DNA of 35,628 bases from an uncultured bacterium. Lineage in GTDB: Bacteria > Pseudomonadota > Gammaproteobacteria > Burkholderiales > Burkholderiaceae_E. The translations under genes and the position numbers were made by a program. The stretch covers positions 1 to 35,628 of the forward strand of contig CAIPNM010000288.1 of the NCBI GenBank assembly GCA_903866395.1. The letters are read 5' to 3'. Below are positions 8,357 through 15,297 of the stretch, piece by piece (position 1 is the first letter of the stretch; each line of letters begins with the position of its first letter). The notes under the pieces were generated by a model. That model saw only the letters and a list, made by a program, of their open reading frames with translations. It did not search any database and had not been told where the DNA came from.

Positions 8357-9916
8357 ATGAGCGCCGCTTCAACGCCCGCCCGCTGGCGGCTGGGCGCAGC
8401 ATGGGCCGCCTGCGTACCAGGGGCGGCGCCGTCGCTGCGTGATGCGCAACTGGAAGTTGAGGGGGCGGTTATTCGCGACGTGACGGCTGGCGCGGCACCG
8501 CTCGCGGTCGAAGCGCAAACGCTCGATTGCACCGGCCTCCCTCACGCTCGCAGGTTGCTGGTGCCTGCGCTTGCCAATGCGCATGACCACGCCCGCACGT
8601 ATCGGTCGAGCACGATCGGTGGTTGGGGCCTGCCACTCGAAGCCTGGCTGCCGCTCCTGTCGCTGTTGCCCGGCGTGGACCCGTATCTGGTGGCGTCGAC
8701 CTCGTTTGCGCGCTCGGTGCGGCGCGGGGCGACCGCGGTGATGGTTCACTACACTCGCACGCAGGGTACGGTCGGACCGGTCGAAGAGGCGCTTGCCGTC
8801 GCGCGCGCCGCGCGAGATGTCGGGATCCGGATCGGATTTGCGGTGTCGCTTCGTGATCGTCAGCCGCTGGGATACTGCGCTGACTCGGTGGTTCTGGACC
8901 GGTTGCGGCCGTCAATCCGGGAACCCATCGCCCGCCGGATGGCGGGGCCCGCGCCGTCGGCCGCGGCGCAGCTCGAGCGCGCTGCCGAGATTGCTGCAGC
9001 GATTGAAAGCGACCCAACACTTGCCGACCACGTTACCGTACAACTCGGGCCGACTGCCGTGCAGTGGTGCACGCCTGAGTTGCTGCAGGCGGTGGCGGTG
9101 CGTAGCGCCGCTGATGGGCGGCCGGTGCACATGCATCTTCTCGAGACACGCTATCAGCGCGAGTGGGCCGATGAGCAGTATCCGGACGGCATGGTTCGCT
9201 GGCTTGATTCGATCGGTTTGCTGTCGCCCCGCCTCACCCTCGCGCACTGCGCGTGGGCGCGCCCGGACGAACTGGAACTACTCGCCGAACGCGGCGTCAC
9301 GATCGCAGTGAACACCAGTTCGAACCTGCACCTGCGGTCAGGCATTGCGCCGGTGGCGGCTATGCGAGCGGCCGGTTGCCGGATTGCCATGGGCCTGGAC
9401 GGGCTCGCTTTCGATGAGGACGACGACGGCCTTCGCGAAATGCGACTGGCGGGGGCGCTTCATCGCGGCTGGGGTTTCGAGGCCGACTGGTCGGATGCTG
9501 CGCTCTGGCAATTTGCAAGCAGCACCGGTCGGCGCTCGGTGATGGGGGCGGCCAAAGACCAGGCGCTTCCGGGGGGGCGGCTTGAGCGCGGCCATGCGGC
9601 CGATCTCCTAGTACTGGATCTGGATCGGGTCGACGGCGACTTCGGGCTTATCCCTGATGTCGATCCGGTCGCACCCTTTATGGCGCGTGCCAATGCCGAT
9701 GCCATCGCATCGGTGATTGCAGGCGGGCAGGTACGGGTTCGCGACGGGCGGGTCACCGGTGTTGATGAGCCGGCGTTGCGTGATGAACTCGCGGCCCGCA
9801 CCCGGTCAGCGATCGAAGCGGATGGTCAGTGGCGGGCCTGGCGTGACACGCTTGCGGAATTTGCCGAGGATCTCGGGCCGTTTTATCGCGGTCGGCAGTT
9901 CCTGGGCTGCTGTTGA
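8357..9916 (+). CDS. Metal-dependent amidohydrolase, AtzA/TrzN/guanine deaminase type
   Basis: Cytoplasmic hydrolase of the amidohydrolase superfamily, 519 residues. The mononuclear-metal subtype III residues are all visible: His76-x-His78 (NAHDH), His260 and Glu263 (HMHLLET), His297 (LAHCAW) and Asp348 (GLDGLAFDED). A SNLHLRSGI block follows the fourth ligand as in guanine/SAH deaminases and triazine hydrolases. This family removes amino, halide or alkylamino groups from heterocycles, or opens rings. Five bases separate it from the binding-protein gene and 13 from the AtzG-like gene, so it is in one operon. In this setting it could convert an amino-substituted ring to the cyclic imide opened by the AtzD-family enzyme; that is inference. 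Confidence 0.88.
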   Translation: MSAASTPARWRLGAAWAACVPGAAPSLRDAQLEVEGAVIRDVTAGAAPLAVEAQTLDCTGLPHARRLLVPALANAHDHARTYRSSTIGGWGLPLEAWLPLLSLLPGVDPYLVASTSFARSVRRGATAVMVHYTRTQGTVGPVEEALAVARAARDVGIRIGFAVSLRDRQPLGYCADSVVLDRLRPSIREPIARRMAGPAPSAAAQLERAAEIAAAIESDPTLADHVTVQLGPTAVQWCTPELLQAVAVRSAADGRPVHMHLLETRYQREWADEQYPDGMVRWLDSIGLLSPRLTLAHCAWARPDELELLAERGVTIAVNTSSNLHLRSGIAPVAAMRAAGCRIAMGLDGLAFDEDDDGLREMRLAGALHRGWGFEADWSDAALWQFASSTGRRSVMGAAKDQALPGGRLERGHAADLLVLDLDRVDGDFGLIPDVDPVAPFMARANADAIASVIAGGQVRVRDGRVTGVDEPALRDELAARTRSAIEADGQWRAWRDTLAEFAEDLGPFYRGRQFLGCC

Positions 9917-9929
9917 GGGGTAGCGATTC

Positions 9930-10139
9930 ATGGACACTCAAGAGGCGCTCGCACGGCTGCTCGATGCCAACGCGGCCGTGCTGAACCTTCCGATCAGCGA
10001 GACCCAGCGACCGGGTGTGCTCTCGTATCTGGCACTGGCCGAGTCGATGCATCGCCTCCTGCTACCGGTTCAGCTGGGACCCGCCGATGAGTCAGCGGTG
10101 GTGTTCGTACCCCAGCCGCCTGGAGCCGGGCATGAGTGA
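9930..10139 (+). CDS. AtzG-like small subunit (DUF4089)
   Basis: A 69-residue helical protein resembling AtzG, the small partner of the amidase AtzE in 1-carboxybiuret hydrolase. The blocks are LLDANAAVLNLPISE, RPGVLSYLALAESMHRLL and a PVxLGPADE-like tail, the usual DUF4089 pattern. AtzG is known to form a complex with AtzE and be required for its stability. The next gene starts inside this one (ATGAGTGA, 8-base overlap), giving strong translational coupling and supporting a stoichiometric complex. Confidence 0.82.
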   Translation: MDTQEALARLLDANAAVLNLPISETQRPGVLSYLALAESMHRLLLPVQLGPADESAVVFVPQPPGAGHE

Positions 10140-11547
10140 GCCCGTTGCCACAGCCCGCGCCATCGCGGCGGCGGTGCATGGGGGCGAGTGTTCAGCCCTT
10201 GATGCGGTGGAGGCCTCCCTTGCCCGCATCGCTGCCACCGATTCGTCGCTCAATGCCTTCACCGAGGTGCTGGCCGAACGTGCGCGGGCGAGGGCCGCGA
10301 GCCTCGATCAGATGCCAGCGGCGAAGCGCGTGCGCCTGCCGCTCGCGGGCGTTCCTTTCGCCGTCAAGAATCTCTTTGATATCGAGGGACTGCGCACCCT
10401 GGCGGGGTCACGTATCGAGCGGGATAGCGAACCAGCCGCGCGGGACGCGCTCCTGGTTCGGCGCCTTGAAGCCGCTGGCGCGGTGCTCGTGGGTGCCCTC
10501 AATATGGATGAGTACGCGTACGGCTTCACCACCGAAAACAGTCATGTGGGGCCGACGCGAAATCCTCATGACTTCACGAGGATCGCCGGCGGTTCCTCGG
10601 GAGGCTCGGGGGCTGCGGTGGCTGCCGGCCAGGTGTCGCTTGCGCTCGGATCAGATACCAATGGGTCGATTCGGGTACCCGCCTCGCTTTGCGGCGTATT
10701 CGGTCTTCGGCCCACCTATGGCAGGCTGCCGCGTACCGGGAGCTATCCGTTTGTGGCGAGCATTGATGCGCTGGGTCCGTTTGCCCGCAGCGCTGAGGAT
10801 CTGGCGCTTGCCTATTCGGTCATGCTGGGTCGTGATGCGGGTGACCCTGCCAGTTTGATATCGCCTCAGGGCGGGGCAGCGATCGAGTCGGGCGGCGAGG
10901 CGGGCATAACGTCCCTCAATGGCCTCCGAATCGCCACGCTCACTGGCTATTTCGAAGACCACGCAGGCGAGCAGGCACGCGAGGCGGTGGCCACGGTGGC
11001 AGGCGCGCTCGGTGTCACCGCACGCGCGACGCTGACCGGTGCCGAGCATGCGCGCGCGGCTGCCTTCCTCATTACCAATGCCGAGGGCGGCGCGCTTCAT
11101 CTTGATGATCTGCGCGCGCGAGCCGATGACTTCGATCCCCTGATTCGCGACCGCATGCTGGCGGGCGCGCTGTTGCCCGCGGCGTGGATCGATCGCGCGC
11201 GACGCGTTCGTCAGCGAGTGGCCTCCGAAGCGGCGCGGCTCTTTGAAGAGTTCGATGTACTGCTTGCGGCCGCCACGCCCGGGCCCGCCACACCGATCGG
11301 TGCTGCCACCTTCAACATCAACGGACGCACGCTGGCTGCACGGCCCAACATGGGCCTCCTCACCCAGCCGATCTCCTGTGTGGGTCTGCCGGTATGTGCT
11401 GTACCAGTGTGGTCTGCCCGATCCGATTGGCCGCTGCCGGTTGGGGTTCAAATCATCACTGCACCCTGGCGGGAGGATCTGGCGCTCGCGGTCGCGGCCA
11501 AGCTTGAGCGCGCCGGTGTTGTGCGCGCGCCGGTGGCTGCGCTCTGA
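10132..11547 (+). CDS. AtzE-family amidase (1-carboxybiuret hydrolase-like)
   Basis: Amidase-signature enzyme of 471 residues. The catalytic Ser-cisSer-Lys triad is complete: Lys79 (FAVKNLFD), Ser155 in GGSSGGSGAA and Ser179 in GSDTNGSIRVP. With the AtzG-like partner upstream it matches the AtzE family, which deaminates 1-carboxybiuret after cyanuric acid ring opening. ATG 10132 was chosen because GGAG lies just upstream and the family N-terminus begins there; a longer open frame from 10015 lies over AtzG. Substrate is uncertain: the same fold could act on a ureido acid from another ring. The stop TGA abuts the lysR stop, forming TGATCA with no intergenic base. Confidence 0.87.
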   Translation: MSEPVATARAIAAAVHGGECSALDAVEASLARIAATDSSLNAFTEVLAERARARAASLDQMPAAKRVRLPLAGVPFAVKNLFDIEGLRTLAGSRIERDSEPAARDALLVRRLEAAGAVLVGALNMDEYAYGFTTENSHVGPTRNPHDFTRIAGGSSGGSGAAVAAGQVSLALGSDTNGSIRVPASLCGVFGLRPTYGRLPRTGSYPFVASIDALGPFARSAEDLALAYSVMLGRDAGDPASLISPQGGAAIESGGEAGITSLNGLRIATLTGYFEDHAGEQAREAVATVAGALGVTARATLTGAEHARAAAFLITNAEGGALHLDDLRARADDFDPLIRDRMLAGALLPAAWIDRARRVRQRVASEAARLFEEFDVLLAAATPGPATPIGAATFNINGRTLAARPNMGLLTQPISCVGLPVCAVPVWSARSDWPLPVGVQIITAPWREDLALAVAAKLERAGVVRAPVAAL

Positions 11548-12477
11548 TCAGATATCGGCCGGGTCGTGCTCTCGCTCACCCGGAGGGGGGGTGGTGAGGC
11601 GCTCACGCAGATGCTCGGCAAGCGCCGTGGCAATCACTGGCATGGAGCGTTCTCGCAGATGGGCGAGCACCATCTGCCCTCGCGGAAAGCCGCGGTCCTC
11701 GATGTCGCGCGCCACCAGTTGGCCCCCGTCGCTTACCGCGCCGAGTGCGATCTGAAACGTGATCGCCTGATCATGGAGCAGGCAGCCCCGGAGAAACTCG
11801 AAGCTGTTGCTCTCGATGACAGGTGACAGCCTGAGCGAACTTCGCGCGAGGAATCGGTCGAGCAGTTGGCGTCCGCCAACATCGGGATTGGCAAGCACGA
11901 TCGGATAGTCGACGCACTGCCGTAGTCGTACCGGGCCGCCCGCGCGCGCGAGCGGATGGTCGCGATGCATCAGCAGCATCAGCCTTTGTTCGAAGCTTGC
12001 GAGCGCCTCGATATCGGGGTCGGCGTCGAGCCCGAAGGTGAGTGCGAGATCGCTTTCGTAGCTGCGAAGCGCGGCAATGGCGCGTAATCGGTCTCCTACC
12101 TGCACCTCGAAGTCGACCAGCGGGTGACGGCGCCGGAATGACGCGAGCGCCGCCGGCAGGAAGACAGGCGCCGTGGCCTGGCTCGCGATCAGCCGGATCC
12201 GGCCGCGCCGCAAGCCCTTCAAATCTTCGATCGCTGAGCGAACCTGCTCCAATGCCGCGCCCCGCTCGCGAATGTATTGAAGGAATAGTTCACCGGCTGC
12301 GGTGAGTCGCATGCCGCGCGGCAGCCGTTCAAAGATGGGGGTGCCCAACTCTTCTTCGATGTCGAGCAGGCGCCGGTTGACGGCCGACGCCGCCACATGG
12401 AGCCGTTCGGCTGCCTGGCGGATGGAACCACAGCGGGCGACTTCGTCGAGGTAACGCAGATGTCGGAGATGGTTCAT
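11548..12477 (-). CDS. LysR-family transcriptional regulator of the catabolic cluster
   Basis: A 309-residue regulator with a winged helix-turn-helix (about residues 15-40, SIRQAAERLHVAASAVNRRL) and a LysR substrate-binding domain. ATG 12477 has AAAGGTG upstream at good spacing, and the family N-terminus starts at MNHLRHLRYLDEVA. It is divergent from the isochorismatase operon and convergent with atzE, so it sits between the two operons it probably controls. Its own promoter overlaps a T-N11-A palindrome (12493-12509), the usual layout for autorepression and inducer-dependent activation of the divergent genes. The inducer is unknown, probably the substrate or a ring-opened product. AtzR of Pseudomonas sp. 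ADP is a LysR regulator in a comparable position. Confidence 0.9.
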   Translation of the reverse strand: MNHLRHLRYLDEVARCGSIRQAAERLHVAASAVNRRLLDIEEELGTPIFERLPRGMRLTAAGELFLQYIRERGAALEQVRSAIEDLKGLRRGRIRLIASQATAPVFLPAALASFRRRHPLVDFEVQVGDRLRAIAALRSYESDLALTFGLDADPDIEALASFEQRLMLLMHRDHPLARAGGPVRLRQCVDYPIVLANPDVGGRQLLDRFLARSSLRLSPVIESNSFEFLRGCLLHDQAITFQIALGAVSDGGQLVARDIEDRGFPRGQMVLAHLRERSMPVIATALAEHLRERLTTPPPGEREHDPADI

Positions 12478-12492
12478 GGGCACACCTTTAGT

Positions 12493-12509
12493 GTTGCCAA
12501 AACGGCAAC
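12493..12509. promoter_or_regulatory. LysR operator candidate (perfect palindrome, T-N11-A)
   Basis: GTTGCC-AAAAC-GGCAAC is a perfect inverted repeat in the lysR-isochorismatase intergenic region and contains the T-N11-A core of LysR sites (T 12495, A 12507). A third half-site, GGCAAC at 12536-12541, lies 32 bases from the matching half, about three helical turns. This resembles a recognition site plus an activation half-site. Confidence 0.65.
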
Positions 12510-12511
12510 GT

Positions 12512-12540
12512 GTATAACTTAAAAAAGAATACATCGGCAA
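12512..12540 (-). promoter_or_regulatory. Sigma-70-like promoter of lysR
   Basis: Read on the minus strand: TTGCCG (12540-12535), a 17-base spacer, then TTATAC (12517-12512). The predicted start, near 12505, lies inside the palindrome 12493-12509, so bound regulator would block its own promoter. The -35 overlaps the third GGCAAC half-site. Confidence 0.55.
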
Positions 12541-12547
12541 CGCTTTC

Positions 12548-12563
12548 TGGCATGTCTCCTGCA
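12548..12563 (+). promoter_or_regulatory. Second sigma-54-like element, before the isochorismatase operon
   Basis: TGGCATGTCTCCTGCA has GG and GC exactly ten bases apart and shares the pattern TGGCAYG-N5-TGCA with the element at 7101. It points into the operon beginning at 12575. The predicted start, near 12573, would leave almost no leader before ATG 12575, so either the start codon lies further in or the mRNA is leaderless. Confidence 0.45.
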
Positions 12564-12574
12564 CCTTCGGTTGC

Positions 12575-13402
12575 ATGAAAGCGCCCAAACCCCGCCCTTC
12601 CGCTACGACTCACCCCTTCCTGTTCGGTCCTGGTGCATCCACCAGCTGGCAGACCCGGGCTGGTTGCACCAGCCTGGTGCGTCACGCCCCGAAGCCGCGC
12701 CCGGTTCAGCTTGACGCGGCGGGCGACGCGATCGAATTCGACCTTGCGCGCGCGGCGCTGGTTGTGATCGACATGCAAAACGATTTCTGCCATCCGAAGG
12801 GCTGGTTTGGGCAGCGGGGCGTGAAGGTTGCGCCGATGCGTAAGCCGATTCCGGTGCTGCAGCAGCTTCTGCCGGCCTGGCGATCGGCCGGCGCACCGGT
12901 GATCTGGCTTAACTGGGGCATTCGCGCCGATCGCCTGAATCTTCCCGCGAGCATCCTGTACAAGGGCAAGCGTAGCCCGGACGCGGTGGGCTATGCCGAG
13001 CGTTCGCCCGACGATCGGGGGCAGTCACTGGTGCGCGGCCATTGGGGCGCGCAGGTGGTGGATGAACTCGAGGTGCTTGAGACCGACATCACGGTGCACA
13101 AGCATCGGCTCTCGGGATTCTGGGATAACGAACTCGACAGCGTGCTGCGTGGCCTGGATGTGCGCACGCTGTTTTTTGCCGGCGTCAATACCGACCGCTG
13201 CGTGTTCTCGTCGCTCCAGGACGCGGGGTTCCTGGGCTACGACAGCATTCTGCTTGCAGATGCCTGCAGCACGCCGTCGCCCGCCTACGTCACGCGCGCC
13301 ATTCATATGCTGGTTCGGCAACTGCATGGCTTTGTCGCGCAATCCACCGATCTCATTGCTGCACTCCCATCCTCCTCCCCATCCCGAAAAGGAAAACGCT
13401 GA
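12575..13402 (+). CDS. Isochorismatase-family cysteine hydrolase (BiuH/RutB-like)
   Basis: A 275-residue amide hydrolase with the complete triad: Asp66 (VVIDMQNDF), Lys176 (VHKHRLSGFWDNELDSVLR) and Cys209 (GVNTDRCVFSS). The K-x4-GF-x3-L-x2-L pattern after the Lys is shared by biuret hydrolase and ureidoacrylate hydrolase RutB rather than classical isochorismatase. Beside AtzD- and AtzE-family genes, a ureido- or biuret-type substrate is the natural inference. The N-terminus has about 45 residues before the core and no clear ribosome binding site, so the start is uncertain; GTG 12677 is an alternative. Its stop overlaps the next ATG by one base, and it heads the long operon to about 20.7 kb. 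Confidence 0.87.
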   Translation: MKAPKPRPSATTHPFLFGPGASTSWQTRAGCTSLVRHAPKPRPVQLDAAGDAIEFDLARAALVVIDMQNDFCHPKGWFGQRGVKVAPMRKPIPVLQQLLPAWRSAGAPVIWLNWGIRADRLNLPASILYKGKRSPDAVGYAERSPDDRGQSLVRGHWGAQVVDELEVLETDITVHKHRLSGFWDNELDSVLRGLDVRTLFFAGVNTDRCVFSSLQDAGFLGYDSILLADACSTPSPAYVTRAIHMLVRQLHGFVAQSTDLIAALPSSSPSRKGKR

Positions 13403-14460
13403 TGAACGCCTCTGCTTTCACTTTGCGCATCCGTCGTACGCTGGGCCTCGCCGCGCTGTCGCTCGTCACCTGCGCGGCGCTGGTCGGGCACAGTGCCCCC
13501 GCGCAGGCCCAGACCAGGGTCAAAATGGTGCTCAACTGGAAATACCAGGGCCCGCAGGCTTGGTTCTTCATTGCCCAGGATCGCGGCTACTTCAAGGCCG
13601 AGGGGCTGGATGTCGAGATCGATCAGGGCGAGGGTTCGTCTGCACCCATCGCCAAAATTGCAGCCGGCGCCTACACCGCGGGCTTTGGCGACATTAACGC
13701 GGCGATCGACTTTGCCTCGCGTCGGCCGGCTGAGGCCCCGGTGGGCGTCTTCATGATCTACAACACGCCGCCCTTCACGATCGCGGTGAAGGCCAATGGC
13801 CCGATCAAGTCGCCCAAGGATCTCGAGGGTCGCACCATTGGCGGCCCCGCCAATGACGGCGCGCTCAAGCTCTTCCCGGCCTTCTCAAAGGTGGCGAAGT
13901 TTGATGCGAGCAAGGTGTCGATATCAAACATGGCGCCCAACCTGCGAGAGCAGATGTTGCTGCGCGGCCAGGTCGACGGCATCTTTGGCTTCATCAACAC
14001 CGTCTGGTTCAGTGCGTTGCTGGTGGGCATCGATCCCGCCAAGGATCTGCGGTTCATCAATTACGTCGACCATGGCATGGATCTCTACTCCAACACGCTG
14101 CTGTTTTCGCGCAATTTCGTGCGCGACAACCCGAAAGCGGTGGAGGGTTTCATTCGCGCGCTCAACCGTGCGGTGAAAGACGTGATTGCCAACCCGGAAG
14201 CGGGGATGGATGCGGTCATGAAGCGTGAGCCGCTGCTCAAACGCGACCTTGAGCGGGACCGGCTCTTTGCCACGCTCAAACAGGAAATGAGCCACCCGGA
14301 AATCGCCAAGATTGGTTTTGGTGACATTGATGTCGAGCGGATGAAGCGTGCGATCTCGATTGTCGTGGAATCAAACCAGCTGCCGCGCACACCGGCGGTT
14401 GAAGAGATCTTCAATCGCTCGTTCCTGCCGCCGATGGCCGACCGCGTCATGCGCTTCTGA
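13402..14460 (+). CDS. NMT1/ThiY-like ABC substrate-binding protein 2 (Sec signal)
   Basis: Periplasmic binding protein, 352 residues, with AAGGA before the ATG. The N-terminus has basic residues, a hydrophobic core (LGLAALSLVTCAALVG) and an APAQAQ cleavage region, a Sec-type signal. The mature part (VKMVLNWKYQGPQAWFFIAQ, then IAAGAYTAGFGDINA) closely parallels binding protein 1, including the YADHG/YVDHG and PNLxEQMLLxGQVD blocks and the RFLPP/SFLPP ends, so the two are paralogues, probably from duplication. One is predicted Tat-exported and the other Sec-exported, and they lie in different operons. It likely delivers a heterocycle or its ring-opened form to the permease at 18795. Confidence 0.88.
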   Translation: MNASAFTLRIRRTLGLAALSLVTCAALVGHSAPAQAQTRVKMVLNWKYQGPQAWFFIAQDRGYFKAEGLDVEIDQGEGSSAPIAKIAAGAYTAGFGDINAAIDFASRRPAEAPVGVFMIYNTPPFTIAVKANGPIKSPKDLEGRTIGGPANDGALKLFPAFSKVAKFDASKVSISNMAPNLREQMLLRGQVDGIFGFINTVWFSALLVGIDPAKDLRFINYVDHGMDLYSNTLLFSRNFVRDNPKAVEGFIRALNRAVKDVIANPEAGMDAVMKREPLLKRDLERDRLFATLKQEMSHPEIAKIGFGDIDVERMKRAISIVVESNQLPRTPAVEEIFNRSFLPPMADRVMRF

Positions 14461-14494
14461 AGCTTCTGAATCCGACACGGAGACTAGCCGGATC

Positions 14495-15286
14495 ATGGAT
14501 CTGCAACTGAAAGACCAGGTGGTATTCATCACGGGGCCGGCCAAGGGCATGGGGCGGGCGGTGTCGCTCGCCTTTGCGCGCGAGGGCGCGAAGCTTGCGC
14601 TCGCCGGACGCGACACAGCGGCTATCGAGCCGGTCGCGGCGGAAGCGCGGGCGCTGGGGGTCGAGGCGATCGTCCTGGGGTGCGACATCACTTCGGATAC
14701 CCAGACCGAGGCCGCGGTCGCCCAGACCCTCGCGCGTTTCGGCAAGGTGGACGTGCTCGTCAATGTGGCGGGCGGGTCGGGGCCGATTGGCAAGACGGGT
14801 TGGGAAACCACCACCGACGAGTTCAATGAAATCGTTGAACTCAACATGACCGGCTGCTTCAATACCATGCGCGCGGTGTTACCCAGCATGATCGAGCGCC
14901 GTTCGGGCCGTATCGTGAATGTGGGCGGTACCTTCGGCATGCGCGGCCGCGCTGGACGCATGGCGTACTCGGCCTCGAAGTGGGGGCTGCGCGGTATCAC
15001 CAAAAGCTTCGCGCTCGAGGCGGGCCCTTACGGCATCAACGTGAACTGCGTGGCGCCCGGCATGGTGGATGGGCCGCGGTTTCGCGAGAAAGTCTGCGCC
15101 AATATGGCGCAGAAACTGGGCATCACGCTGGAAGAGGCGATGACGCGCCACGCCGCTGACTACGCCCTTCGCCGCGTCTCCACCGACGAAGACGTAGCGA
15201 ACGCCTGCCTGTTTATGGCGAGCGTCGTGTCGCGCCAGATCACGGGCGTTGACCTGCCGGTTGATGGCGGCTGGGCCATGCTGTGA
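14495..15286 (+). CDS. Short-chain dehydrogenase/reductase lacking the usual catalytic Ser
   Basis: Classical SDR of 263 residues with a Rossmann fold. The cofactor motif TGPAKGMG and DVLVNVAGG (an NNAG variant) are present, as is the YxxxK pair Tyr158/Lys162 (YSASK). The position 13 residues before Tyr, normally the catalytic Ser, is Gly145, followed by Thr146 (VNVGGTFG). Either Thr146 substitutes or the enzyme is altered. ATG 14495 was chosen because the SDR core begins there; a GGAG lies 13 bases upstream. It sits between binding protein 2 and the cyclic amidohydrolase, so an oxidation or reduction step on the ring or a product is likely. Substrate unknown. Confidence 0.87.
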   Translation: MDLQLKDQVVFITGPAKGMGRAVSLAFAREGAKLALAGRDTAAIEPVAAEARALGVEAIVLGCDITSDTQTEAAVAQTLARFGKVDVLVNVAGGSGPIGKTGWETTTDEFNEIVELNMTGCFNTMRAVLPSMIERRSGRIVNVGGTFGMRGRAGRMAYSASKWGLRGITKSFALEAGPYGINVNCVAPGMVDGPRFREKVCANMAQKLGITLEEAMTRHAADYALRRVSTDEDVANACLFMASVVSRQITGVDLPVDGGWAML

Positions 15287-15297
15287 AGGATGAATCG

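Noticed and set aside
7275-8402. Minus-strand open frame of 375 codons opposite binding protein 1
   Set aside because: Arg/His-rich shadow of a well supported gene; overlaps it completely.
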